This document shows, one piece after another, positions 48,936-57,529 of a stretch of DNA of 64,000 nucleotides (positions within the stretch are counted from its first letter, which is position 1; the number at the start of each line of letters is the position of its first letter). A program made the position numbers and the translations under genes. This DNA comes from Lysinibacillus odysseyi (lineage in GTDB: Bacteria > Bacillota > Bacilli > Bacillales_A > Planococcaceae): NCBI GenBank assembly GCA_014595895.1, contig JABUKB010000002.1, positions 222,868 through 286,867 on the forward strand, read 5' to 3'. The notes under the pieces were generated by a model. It was not told the DNA's origin and did no database searches. It saw only the letters and a program-made list of their open reading frames with translations.

Positions 48936-50258
48936 TCCACGGTCATTAACTTATCTATATTTGCGATTTTAATCGCTTTAACCGCATTCTTTGTGGCGAC
49001 TGAATTCGCTATTGTAAAGGTACGTCAATCACGTATCGACCAGCTCTTATTAGAGGGTAAAGCAGGATCAGTCGCTGCTAAAAATGTTACGACCCATTTA
49101 GATGAATATCTATCTGCCTGCCAATTAGGTATTACTGTTACGGCATTAGGTATTGGTATGGTTGGTGAATCAACATTCGAATTCATTCTCCACCCATTAT
49201 TCAAATCTATGGGTCTATCAACTGAATATATCCACTGGTTTACATTAGGCACAGCCTTCTTCCTAGCTACATTTTTCCATGTAGTTGTCGGAGAATTGGC
49301 ACCCAAAACGATTGCCATTCAAAAGGCAGAAGCTGTGACTCTTTTATTTGCTAAACCCATTCAAATCTTTTACAAAATCATGTTTCCATTCATTTGGCTG
49401 TTAAACGGTTCGGCTCGTATTTTAATTCGTCTATTCGGTATGCGCCCAGCAAGTGAGCATGAATTATCGCATACAGAGGAAGAACTTCGATTATTGCTTT
49501 CTGAAAGCTATAAATCTGGTGAAATTAATATGAACGAACTAAAGTATGTAAACAACGTATTTGAATTTGATGATACAATTGCCCGTGAAATCATGGTGCC
49601 GCGTACGGATATTATCGGCTTTGATATTACGGCTACCTTTGAAGAAGTGCTGACACAAATTTCAGAACAGCGCTATACACGTTACCCTGTCTATGAAGGA
49701 GACCGTGATAACATTTTAGGGTTCTTGAACATTAAAGACTTCCTGACACTTGGCATGAATAATCGTGTGCATCCTGCTACGTTTAAGCTAGAGGACTTTA
49801 TTAATCCGGTTATTCGTACAATCGAAACAACACCGATTAAAGACTTGTTACAAAGAATGCAAAAAGAGCGTATCCATATTGCCATTCTTTTAGACGAATA
49901 CGGTGGTACGAGCGGGATGATTACTGTTGAAGATATTTTAGAAGAGCTTGTCGGGGAAATCCGCGATGAGTTTGATGACGATGAAATTCCAGAAATCCGC
50001 ATGATTGGAGAAGACCACTATATCGTTCACTCCCAAGTACTATTAGATGATATCGCCAAGCTTTTAGTGATTGATATCGAGCATCCTGATGTCGATACAA
50101 TCGGCGGTTGGTACTTCACAAATAATATGGATTTAGATATGAAGAAAGTCATCTTCCATGAAGGCTATGAATTTAAGATCCGAGAAATAGATGGACACCA
50201 AATTCAGTATCTAGAAATTAAAAAAACCATTCCTACAGAAGAAATTATTGAAGAATAA
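48933..50258 (+). CDS. CorC/CNNM-family magnesium/divalent cation transporter 1 (YhdP/MpfA-like)
   Basis: 441 residues. N-terminal DUF21 membrane domain (about 1-195) with four hydrophobic segments, including TAFFVATEFAIVKVR, DEYLSACQLGITVTALGIG and VVGELAPKTIAIQKAE. Two CBS domains follow (about 215-335; IMVPRTDIIGF, YTRYPVYEGDRDNILGFL, IHIAILLDEYGGTSGMITVEDILEELVGEIRDEFD), then a C-terminal CorC_HlyC domain. B. subtilis MpfA (YhdP) of this family exports Mg2+. The TTG start follows the hairpin-containing leader described separately. Cotranscribed with the MerR gene. A paralog of similar length lies at 54245. Confidence 0.9.
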   Translation: MSTVINLSIFAILIALTAFFVATEFAIVKVRQSRIDQLLLEGKAGSVAAKNVTTHLDEYLSACQLGITVTALGIGMVGESTFEFILHPLFKSMGLSTEYIHWFTLGTAFFLATFFHVVVGELAPKTIAIQKAEAVTLLFAKPIQIFYKIMFPFIWLLNGSARILIRLFGMRPASEHELSHTEEELRLLLSESYKSGEINMNELKYVNNVFEFDDTIAREIMVPRTDIIGFDITATFEEVLTQISEQRYTRYPVYEGDRDNILGFLNIKDFLTLGMNNRVHPATFKLEDFINPVIRTIETTPIKDLLQRMQKERIHIAILLDEYGGTSGMITVEDILEELVGEIRDEFDDDEIPEIRMIGEDHYIVHSQVLLDDIAKLLVIDIEHPDVDTIGGWYFTNNMDLDMKKVIFHEGYEFKIREIDGHQIQYLEIKKTIPTEEIIEE

Positions 50259-50262
50259 AAGC

Positions 50263-50306
50263 AAGACTATGTCATCCAACGACTGGGCGACATAGTCTTT
50301 TTTTAT
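50263..50306. terminator. Bidirectional terminator between CorC gene 1 and bmrD
   Basis: AAGACTATGTC / GACATAGTCTT stem, 15-base loop, then seven T; convergent genes. Confidence 0.85.
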
Positions 50307-52033
50307 AGCGCTTTTGCCTGCAAGCGGTACATCGTCTCATAACGTCCTCCAAGGGCGATTAACTCGTCATGTGTCCCTTGCTCTACCATTTCACCACGAT
50401 CTAGCACAATGATCTTATCGGCATTTTTAATCGTCGATAATCGATGGGCAATAATAAATGTTGTACGTCCTTGCTTCAGTACATTCATTGCATGCTGAAT
50501 AATCTTCTCTGTTTCTGAGTCAATGCTGCTCGTTGCCTCATCTAAAATTAAAATAGCCGGGTCAAAGGCTAGCGCTCTTGCAAAAGAAATCAGCTGACGC
50601 TGACCTGATGACAAAGTACCCCCATTTTCAATAACTGGTTCATCTAATCCCTTTTCTAAATTTTTGAGCACACGATCTCCTCCAACAGCTTGTAGCGCTC
50701 GTTCTACACGCTCTCTACTAATTCTTGCATCATTTAAACTAATATTAGTAGCAATGGTACCCGTAAATAAATAAGGGTCCTGCAAAACGATCGCCATATG
50801 CTCGCGAATAGATTGGCGAGGAAAATCTTTAATATTTTGCCCATCAATGAAAATACGTCCCTGCTGCGGGTCATAAAAACGGAATAATAGATTGATAATC
50901 GAGCTTTTCCCTGAACCGGTATGCCCAACCAAGGCTACCGTCTCCCCCTTATTTGCTTCAAATTGAATATTTTTCAACACATATTCCGGCTCTTTATAGG
51001 CAAAAGATACTTGTTCAAATCTGACATTCCCTTGATAGCGTGGGATTTGTTTTGTGCTCACTGCTTCCCCTTTCTCATCCAGCAGTTCAAAGATACGGTC
51101 TCCAGCCACTAAAGAACGTTCTAATTGCGAAAATTGACTAACCATGTTCGTAATGGGATTGAACAGCCTTGTAATATAATCAACAAAAGCATACAAAGTC
51201 CCCGCTGTCACTGCCTCGGGGAATGTGATAGACTGCGTTCCGAAATAATAAACAAACACCGCAAACATGCATAACCTTAAAACATTCACTAAGTTGTATG
51301 AAGTGGCCGAGTCAAGTATTAACAGCTTACGATGGTATTCATAGTGCATATTGTTCATATCATTGAACTCCGCTTTCATTTGCCCTTCTCTGCGGAATGC
51401 TTGAATAATACGGATCCCGTTAATGGACTCATTAATCATCGCATTCAAATCCGCGATTTTTGTCCGGATGACATGGTTATAGGCTGATGCATACTTGTGA
51501 TAGAGCATCATCCATATATAAATAACGGGAATCCAGATAAGCGCAATCAATCCCATTTGCCAGTTTAATATAAATAGAGCCACATAAACCCCGGCAATCG
51601 AAATAATACTTGTCGCAAACTGCGAAAGTACCGTCACATACAAATTGCGCACTGCTTCTGTATCATTTGTAATCCGTGCCACTACTTTTCCTGCCGGCAA
51701 GTTATCAAAATAGGCAATCGGCAATGTCTGGATATGATTAAACACATCCTTACGCATTTGCTGAACGATTCGATTAGCCCCGCGCTGCAAATAAATTGTC
51801 ATTACATAACGAAAAACAGCCGTTAACAAAGCCAAGCTGAAAAATAGCATCAAAAACCATATAATGGGCTCAACCTGTAATTGACCAAGTACCATATAGT
51901 TATCGATAATATATTTCGCAATAAATGGACCGGCGATATCTGTCGCTACAGCTATCGTTAAAAACAGCAATCCCCATAATAGTAAGTTCTTAAATTGCCA
52001 TGCATATCGTACAAGACGTCTCGGTGTCGTCAT
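50303..52033 (-). CDS. bmrD: Heterodimeric multidrug ABC exporter subunit BmrD (YheH)
   Basis: 576 residues: six-helix ABC exporter membrane domain (1 to about 310) and ATPase domain with Walker A GHTGSGKSS, signature TLSSGQRQL and Walker B LILDEATSSID with the catalytic glutamate. Partner BmrC has Asp at that position, so this subunit carries the intact hydrolytic glutamate. BmrCD expels drugs such as Hoechst dyes and doxorubicin in B. subtilis. It overlaps bmrC by 4 bp. Confidence 0.92.
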   Translation of the reverse strand: MTTPRRLVRYAWQFKNLLLWGLLFLTIAVATDIAGPFIAKYIIDNYMVLGQLQVEPIIWFLMLFFSLALLTAVFRYVMTIYLQRGANRIVQQMRKDVFNHIQTLPIAYFDNLPAGKVVARITNDTEAVRNLYVTVLSQFATSIISIAGVYVALFILNWQMGLIALIWIPVIYIWMMLYHKYASAYNHVIRTKIADLNAMINESINGIRIIQAFRREGQMKAEFNDMNNMHYEYHRKLLILDSATSYNLVNVLRLCMFAVFVYYFGTQSITFPEAVTAGTLYAFVDYITRLFNPITNMVSQFSQLERSLVAGDRIFELLDEKGEAVSTKQIPRYQGNVRFEQVSFAYKEPEYVLKNIQFEANKGETVALVGHTGSGKSSIINLLFRFYDPQQGRIFIDGQNIKDFPRQSIREHMAIVLQDPYLFTGTIATNISLNDARISRERVERALQAVGGDRVLKNLEKGLDEPVIENGGTLSSGQRQLISFARALAFDPAILILDEATSSIDSETEKIIQHAMNVLKQGRTTFIIAHRLSTIKNADKIIVLDRGEMVEQGTHDELIALGGRYETMYRLQAKAL

Positions 52034-53769
52034 TCCGCCACCTCCTCAAGCTGCGGACGGTCGTATTGTTCCTTATACCAACCGCCTAAAGCAACTAATT
52101 CCTCATGTGTACCCCGCTCTATAATTTTCCCTTCATCAAGCACAATAATTTCATCTGCGTGCTGTACACCAGATAAACGATGTGTCGAAATGATCGTTGT
52201 TTTCCCTTCCCGTTCTGTTTGTATATTTTCAATGATTTTTGCTTCTGTTTTGGCATCTACAGCCGACAAAGCGTCATCCAAAATCAAGATAGCCGGTTTC
52301 TTTATTAGCGCTCGCGCGATGGATACCCGTTGCTTTTGCCCTCCTGATAAAGATACGCCCTTTTCTCCCACAAGCGTCTCGATTCCTGCTGGCAAATTGG
52401 CTAAATCCTTTTCAAAGTCAGCTAATCGAATGGCTCGCTCTATTTCTTCTTTCGCTGCATCTTCACGCCCAAATAAAATGTTTTCACGAATCGTTCTTGA
52501 AAATAACGTATGATCTTGCGGTACATAGCCGATTAAATCTAGCACTTGCTCTTTAGATACCTGCTGAAAATCAATATCTCCGATCACAATCTTCCCATCA
52601 CCGAGCGGATATTCCATCAAAAGCTGGCGAATAAATGTCGTCTTGCCTGCTCCTGTTTTGCCGACAATGCCCAGTGTTGCACCTTCTTTCAGCTGTACGG
52701 AAATACGCTGTAAATTCTTTCGTTTTGATAAAGGATATTGGAAGGACACATCTTTAAAACCAATCCCACTTTGAGACAGAAGGGTACTTCCACTCTTCTC
52801 CTCGACATCCGCTGTATAATCTAATGTAGCTTGGACCCGATCTAGTGAAGCACTCCCCTGTTGCATCACATTAATGAGCTCACCGATCGCAAACATCGGC
52901 CATACCGCCATCCCTAAATAGATAGTAAAAGAGACGAGCTGACCAACTGTTAGTTCACCGTTTGAAATGAGTACTGCTCCGTACCCAAGCGCTATTACGT
53001 AACAAATGGACGTGCCAATTTTCGTAATGGGCATGAACAATGCATTAATATAAGCAACACTCATATTTTTTTCAAATACATCTTCACTGTTACTAGCAAA
53101 TTCTGCTTCATTCTTCTTTTCTTGCACATAAGCTCGAATAACCCGGACACCTGCTACAGATTCCAGCACATCATCATTCAAGTCACCGAATGCTGCCTGT
53201 GCAGTTTGATAACGTTTGTAAACAATCTTACCTAAATATTGAATCAGTATTGCCATAACAGGAACAGGAATCATCGCAAACAATGTCAGTTTCCACGAGA
53301 TAAACACACCCATTGCTATTAAAATAAAGCCCATAAAAACAGTTGAGTCTATTAAGGTCATAATGCCAAAGCCCGCTGTTAGGGATACGGCATTTAGATC
53401 ATTCGTCGCTCGAGCCATTAAATCGCCAGTACGATTTTTCTCATAAAAGGTCGGCGTCATCTTCAAAAATTGGTACATCAACCGTTTGCGCAGGATGCGA
53501 TCGAGCGATATTGCACCGCCGAATAATTGGTATTGCCAAACAAAACTCAATAGATAGCTTACTATCATTGCAAGCAAAACTGCACCAACGTACAGCCAGA
53601 CGGTTTTGGCCGTCATGACACCACTTGTCATATCATCGATTGCTTCTCCAATTATCCAAGGCGGCAGTACTTCGATGACAGTTGCTATAATGAGCAATGC
53701 AATCGCTACTGTATATTGCTTCCAGTACATGCGAAAGAACCATTTTAATTTTCTAAAAACATTAAACAT
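52030..53769 (-). CDS. bmrC: Heterodimeric multidrug ABC exporter subunit BmrC (YheI)
   Basis: 579 residues: six membrane helices and an ATPase domain with Walker A GKTGAGKTT, signature SLSGGQKQR and Walker B LILDDALSAVDAKTE. The residue after Walker B is Asp rather than Glu, the usual mark of the degenerate site in heterodimeric exporters. ATG 53769 has AAGGGA upstream; the frame opens 7 codons earlier at a TTG lying too close to GGGAG. Preceded by a leader peptide and attenuator, as known for bmrCD in B. subtilis. Confidence 0.92.
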   Translation of the reverse strand: MFNVFRKLKWFFRMYWKQYTVAIALLIIATVIEVLPPWIIGEAIDDMTSGVMTAKTVWLYVGAVLLAMIVSYLLSFVWQYQLFGGAISLDRILRKRLMYQFLKMTPTFYEKNRTGDLMARATNDLNAVSLTAGFGIMTLIDSTVFMGFILIAMGVFISWKLTLFAMIPVPVMAILIQYLGKIVYKRYQTAQAAFGDLNDDVLESVAGVRVIRAYVQEKKNEAEFASNSEDVFEKNMSVAYINALFMPITKIGTSICYVIALGYGAVLISNGELTVGQLVSFTIYLGMAVWPMFAIGELINVMQQGSASLDRVQATLDYTADVEEKSGSTLLSQSGIGFKDVSFQYPLSKRKNLQRISVQLKEGATLGIVGKTGAGKTTFIRQLLMEYPLGDGKIVIGDIDFQQVSKEQVLDLIGYVPQDHTLFSRTIRENILFGREDAAKEEIERAIRLADFEKDLANLPAGIETLVGEKGVSLSGGQKQRVSIARALIKKPAILILDDALSAVDAKTEAKIIENIQTEREGKTTIISTHRLSGVQHADEIIVLDEGKIIERGTHEELVALGGWYKEQYDRPQLEEVAE

Positions 53770-53815
53770 ACGATTCCCTTCTTCCTTCAAGCTCCCGACC
53801 TGTTATTCAAAGGCA

Positions 53816-53886
53816 TAAAAAGACACCTTCCCTTTTAATCGGTTAGGTGTCTAACAAAAAAGGGCACAAATAGCCGTACCTGTCCC
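53816..53886 (-). terminator. Tandem attenuator hairpins in the bmrCD leader
   Basis: On the minus strand two terminator-like hairpins follow the leader ORF. The first (53856-53886) is GGG..ACA..TA / TA..TGT.GCCC followed by six T. The second (53816-53852) is AGACACCT / AGGTGTCT followed by five T. A CCTACC stretch inside the leader ORF can pair with GGTACGG in the first hairpin's 5' arm, a possible antiterminator. Confidence 0.65.
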
Positions 53887-53908
53887 CATTCCTATCATAA
53901 TCAATGAC

Positions 53909-53968
53909 TCATAGCGGCTGGTAGGTCATTATATTAAAATGTATTTGCAATGCAAGTAACTTTTTCAT
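53909..53968 (-). CDS. Leader peptide of bmrCD (BmrB-like)
   Basis: A 19-residue ORF starting MKKLLALQIHF and ending TYQPL, with GGGAGG eight bases ahead of its ATG. It is followed by two terminator-like hairpins and then bmrC. In B. subtilis bmrCD is controlled by translation of the leader BmrB, where ribosome stalling by antibiotics prevents termination. The sequence here is different and much shorter, so the analogy rests on position and layout. Confidence 0.7.
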   Translation of the reverse strand: MKKLLALQIHFNIMTYQPL

Positions 53969-54190
53969 ACACAAGACCTCCCTCTTCTTCTAAATATTCC
54001 ATGTGCCTTCATCGTATAGTCAATTTTTTTATATGTCAATTTTTTCTGAATATGTACGTTTTTTTAGCATTAATATGCTCTAAAGAGAATCGTTTTTTTT
54101 CAAATAAAGACGCTATATAAAATCCTCATTCATCATTTGTTTTTTTTTATAAAATCTTTTATGATAATACTATCTAAAATTTTTTCACAC

Positions 54191-54247
54191 AGGAGGTGTA
54201 ATCTTTACTTGCCCCGCTCATACGCGCTGTAAGTAAAGACATATTTG
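54191..54247 (+). promoter_or_regulatory. Hairpin between Shine-Dalgarno and TTG start of CorC gene 2
   Basis: AGGAGG at 54191-54196 and TTG at 54245 are 48 bases apart. A stem TCTTTACTT (54202-54210) / AAGTAAAGA (54231-54239) fills the gap, with a smaller CGC/GCG stem inside. Removing it leaves ten bases between AGGAGG and TTG. A seven-codon TTG...TAA mini-ORF (54209-54232) lies within. Confidence 0.7.
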
Positions 54248-55609
54248 GATATAGACATAGGTGAGCTAACCATAAGGCTCGGAGCATTTGCTCTATTGAT
54301 TGCCGCTACGGCATTCTTCGTTGCAACAGAGTTTGCAATTGTAAAGGTAAGAACCACTCGGATTGACCAATTGGTAGCAGAAGGAAATAAAAAAGCAATT
54401 AAGGCAAAAAAGGTAATTTCAAACTTAGATGAATATTTGTCTGCTTGTCAGCTAGGGATTACAATTACTGCCCTTGGACTTGGTTGGTTAGGTGAACCAA
54501 CATTTGAAATTGTTTTACATCCACTATTTAATTATTTGGGTCTAACAAATAATGTATCTATTTTTGGCTTAACATTATCCATTTCTACATTGCTATCATT
54601 TGTGATTGCGTTTTCGCTTGTGACATTCTTACACGTTGTCGTAGGGGAATTGGCACCAAAAACTGTAGCTATTCAAAAAGCAGAAAGTGTCGCATTGAAT
54701 TTATCCAGTACACTCATTTTATTCCATAATATTATGTACCCGTTCATTCGCGTGTTAAACGGTTCAGCCCGTGCATTGACAGGTATCTTTGGACTGAAAA
54801 TGGTCAGTGAATCAGATGAAGTACACTCTGAGGAAGAACTGCGCATGATTTTAACGGATAGCTTAAACGGTGGCGAAATCAATTCTTCTGAATACGAGTA
54901 TGTGAATAGTATTTTTGAGTTCTCAGATCGTATAGCAAAAGAGATTATGGTTCCTCGAACTGAAATTATAAGTATCGAAAAGGATTTAACAATTCGCCAA
55001 GTATTCGAAGTAATGGGTGTCGAGCAATATACGCGTTACCCTATTATCGATGGTGATAAAGACCACGTACTAGGCTTAGTAAATATGAAACACTTATTGA
55101 CTGCCTACATAAAGGACTCAGCGAACGGTGACAAGCTTGTTACTGAATACATGCAGCCGATTATTCGCGTTATTGAGACGGTGCCAATTAGTGATTTACT
55201 GTTAAAAATCCAAAAAGAACGTATCCACATGGCTGTGTTGATGGATGAATACGGCGGTACATCTGGTTTAGTAACCATTGAAGATATTATCGAGGAAATT
55301 GTCGGTGATATTCAAGATGAGTTTGACCAAGATGAAATCCCAGAAGTTCAAGAAATCTCAGCAGGCAAGCATTATATTTTTGATGCTAAAATTCTCCTCC
55401 AGCAAGTAAATGAGATTTTAGGCATAGCGATTGAAGATGAGGATATCGATACAATAGGTGGCTGGTTCATGACTCAACGTTTCGATGCTGAGGAAGGCGA
55501 TTCTGTTGAGGCCTATGGCTACCAATTCAAAATAAAGAAACTAGACGGTCATCATATTTTATATCTAGAAGTGACGAAACTTCCGGAAATATTAATAGAT
55601 GAAGATTAA
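54245..55609 (+). CDS. CorC/CNNM-family divalent cation transporter 2
   Basis: 454 residues, paralog of the gene at 48933. DUF21 membrane domain (TAFFVATEFAIVKVRTTRIDQL, DEYLSACQLGITITALGLGWLGEPTFE, VVGELAPKTVAIQKAE), two CBS domains (IMVPRTEIISI, IHMAVLMDEYGGTSGLVTIEDIIEEIVGDIQDEFDQDE) and a CorC_HlyC domain. Probably Mg2+ or Co2+ efflux. TTG start behind a hairpin-containing leader. Followed by a terminator and a metal-exporting CDF gene. Confidence 0.9.
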   Translation: MDIDIGELTIRLGAFALLIAATAFFVATEFAIVKVRTTRIDQLVAEGNKKAIKAKKVISNLDEYLSACQLGITITALGLGWLGEPTFEIVLHPLFNYLGLTNNVSIFGLTLSISTLLSFVIAFSLVTFLHVVVGELAPKTVAIQKAESVALNLSSTLILFHNIMYPFIRVLNGSARALTGIFGLKMVSESDEVHSEEELRMILTDSLNGGEINSSEYEYVNSIFEFSDRIAKEIMVPRTEIISIEKDLTIRQVFEVMGVEQYTRYPIIDGDKDHVLGLVNMKHLLTAYIKDSANGDKLVTEYMQPIIRVIETVPISDLLLKIQKERIHMAVLMDEYGGTSGLVTIEDIIEEIVGDIQDEFDQDEIPEVQEISAGKHYIFDAKILLQQVNEILGIAIEDEDIDTIGGWFMTQRFDAEEGDSVEAYGYQFKIKKLDGHHILYLEVTKLPEILIDED

Positions 55610-55614
55610 ATAGC

Positions 55615-55647
55615 AAAAAACGACTCTCTATGGTGAGAGTCGTTTTC
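55615..55647 (+). terminator. Terminator of CorC gene 2
   Basis: AACGACTCTC / GAGAGTCGTT stem flanked by A and T runs. Confidence 0.85.
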
Positions 55648-55683
55648 GTGTCTATTCTAGAACTTTTGCAAGGGGGAAACATT

Positions 55684-56583
55684 GTGGAGCTGTATACAAA
55701 CTTACGTGCCGGGGAAAAAGGAGCTTGGCTATCGATTGGCACCTATATTTTTTTAAGTGCAATGAAACTGATTGTAGGCTATATAGGAATGAGTTCTGCC
55801 TTAAAAGCGGATGGTCTCAATAACACAACTGATATTGTGGCATCAGTCGCTGTATTAATTGGACTACGTATTTCCCAAAAACCACCCGATGCTAATCACC
55901 CATACGGGCATCTCCGTGCAGAGACGATCGCTTCCTTAATCGCCTCTTTTATTATGATGGTTGTCGGTTTGCAAGTCTTATCTACTTCAATCCGTGAAAT
56001 ATTTGAACCGACCAATGAAGTACCATCCATTTTAACAGGGGTGGTAGGGCTTTTTAGTGCAGCAATCATGTTTGCTGTTTATCGCTATAATCTAGCGTTA
56101 GCCAATCGAATTAAAAGCTCTGCTGTTCGAGCAGCGGCCTATGATAACCGTTCCGATGCATTAGTCAGCATTGGTACATCTATCGGTATTTTCGGGGCTA
56201 TACTAGGTATGACGATTATCGATACAATTACAGCACTGATTGTCGGTTTAATCATCATCAAAACAGGAATTGAAATCTTTTGGGAATCTGTCGTGACACT
56301 AACAGATGGTTTTGATGCTGATGAAATGGAAACCTTAAAGACAATCATCGCAGAAGTACCAGGTGTTTTGTCCATTAAGGACTTAAAAGGTCGATCGCAT
56401 GGCAATGTCAGTTTTCTCGATGTGACGGTGACAGTAAATCCTCATTTAAATGTGATTGAAAGTCATAAAATCAGTGACCAAATCGAGGAGACCGTCCAAC
56501 AGCTAAACCCTTCCTCTTTAGTACTTGTGCATATTGAGCCCCATTCTTCCCCGCCCCCTGCTAATGTAGATGATCGTTTTTAA
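55684..56583 (+). CDS. Cation diffusion facilitator (probable Mn2+/Fe2+ exporter)
   Basis: 299 residues, six helices and a cytoplasmic domain. The transport site reads NNTTD in helix 2 (DGLNNTTDIVAS) and DNRSD in helix 5 (AAYDNRSDALVS), the Asn/Asp-type site associated with Mn2+-selective CDFs such as B. subtilis MneP and MneS, rather than the His-containing zinc type. GTG 55684 has GGGGG upstream; the longer frame starts inside the terminator of the previous gene. Metal specificity is inferred. Confidence 0.88.
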   Translation: MELYTNLRAGEKGAWLSIGTYIFLSAMKLIVGYIGMSSALKADGLNNTTDIVASVAVLIGLRISQKPPDANHPYGHLRAETIASLIASFIMMVVGLQVLSTSIREIFEPTNEVPSILTGVVGLFSAAIMFAVYRYNLALANRIKSSAVRAAAYDNRSDALVSIGTSIGIFGAILGMTIIDTITALIVGLIIIKTGIEIFWESVVTLTDGFDADEMETLKTIIAEVPGVLSIKDLKGRSHGNVSFLDVTVTVNPHLNVIESHKISDQIEETVQQLNPSSLVLVHIEPHSSPPPANVDDRF

Positions 56584-56630
56584 AAAAAGGTCATTTCATC
56601 ACTATCTCTAGATGAAATGACCCTTTTTAT
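56582..56630. terminator. Bidirectional terminator
   Basis: AAAAAGGTCATTTCATC / GATGAAATGACCCTTTTT, long stem between convergent genes. Confidence 0.85.
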
Positions 56631-56842
56631 TATCGTTGACTTTTCTTTTTTTCTTCCAGCTCTCGTTCCATTTTGGAGCCTTTCCAACGGATAATTAACC
56701 CTAAAATAACAAATACCCATCCTATACCGATTAAAGCCAATTCTAACTTCTGATTACCCTCTGGAAGCACCCCAAGGACAACAGCCGCTACAACAGCCAT
56801 ACCCGAACAAGATACGAGTATACCTGCCAGTACAATACTCAT
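56630..56842 (-). CDS. Small two-helix membrane protein
   Basis: 70 residues with two hydrophobic helices (VLAGILVSCSGMAVVAAVVLGV and LELALIGIGWVFVILGLIIRW) and a charged C-terminus (KMERELEEKKKSQR). ATG 56842 has GAGGTA upstream. It lies 28 bp behind yhcZ and may be cotranscribed with yhcYZ. Function unknown. Confidence 0.65.
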   Translation of the reverse strand: MSIVLAGILVSCSGMAVVAAVVLGVLPEGNQKLELALIGIGWVFVILGLIIRWKGSKMERELEEKKKSQR

Positions 56843-56870
56843 ATTTTATATACCTCATGTTTTTGCTTAA

Positions 56871-57518
56871 TTATAACCCACTGCCAACTGTTAATCCATA
56901 TTTCACCGCATATAAAGCGGCTTGTGTACGATCCTGCACTTCTAATTTTGCGAAAATATTCGAAATATGGGTCTTCACTGTCTTTTCCGTCACAAATAAT
57001 GAGGCAGCAATTTCGCGATTGCTTTTTCCTTTTGTGAGTTCGGCTAAAACATCCTGTTCACGTGGCGTTAATGGATTGATAATATGCGGTAAATTTTCTC
57101 CTTCACGCAAACCTTCCTCTAGTTGAGTATTTGCTTCTGGATGTAATGTGTGTTCCCCGCGCATAATTTTACGAATGGCATCGACTAAATCATCAGGCTC
57201 AATATCCTTCAATTGATAACCTGACGCCCCAGCCTCCATCGCGGGAAGTACATGGTCCTTATCTGAAAAGCTCGTTAGCATCAAAACGTGCATATGCGGC
57301 CAATTTGCTTTAATTCTTTTGGTTGCCTGAATGCCATCCATCTCCGGCATGACTAAATCCATAAGTACGATATCCGGCTGCAATTGGGCAACTAGCTCTA
57401 CTGCTTCGGCACCATTTTTAGCCTCCCCTACTACTTCTATGTCCTTTTGTGTTTTTAAAAAAAACAATAACCCGCGGCGCACGACATGATGATCGTCTGC
57501 AATTAATACTTTAATCAA
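56871..57518 (-). CDS. yhcZ: NarL-family response regulator YhcZ
   Basis: 215 residues: receiver (ADDHHVVRRG, phosphoacceptor in IVLMDLVMPEMDG near residue 54, Lys in YQLKDIEPDDLV) and LuxR-type helix-turn-helix (LTPREQDVLAELTKGKSNREIAASLFVTEKTVKTHISNIFAKL). It follows the kinase gene by 11 bp. Confidence 0.93.
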   Translation of the reverse strand: MIKVLIADDHHVVRRGLLFFLKTQKDIEVVGEAKNGAEAVELVAQLQPDIVLMDLVMPEMDGIQATKRIKANWPHMHVLMLTSFSDKDHVLPAMEAGASGYQLKDIEPDDLVDAIRKIMRGEHTLHPEANTQLEEGLREGENLPHIINPLTPREQDVLAELTKGKSNREIAASLFVTEKTVKTHISNIFAKLEVQDRTQAALYAVKYGLTVGSGL

Positions 57519-57529
57519 AACTACCCCTC

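Noticed and set aside
51995..52513. 172-codon plus-strand ORF opposite bmrC
   Set aside because: Antisense shadow of the conserved ATPase domain; Ser/Cys-rich translation and no start signal.
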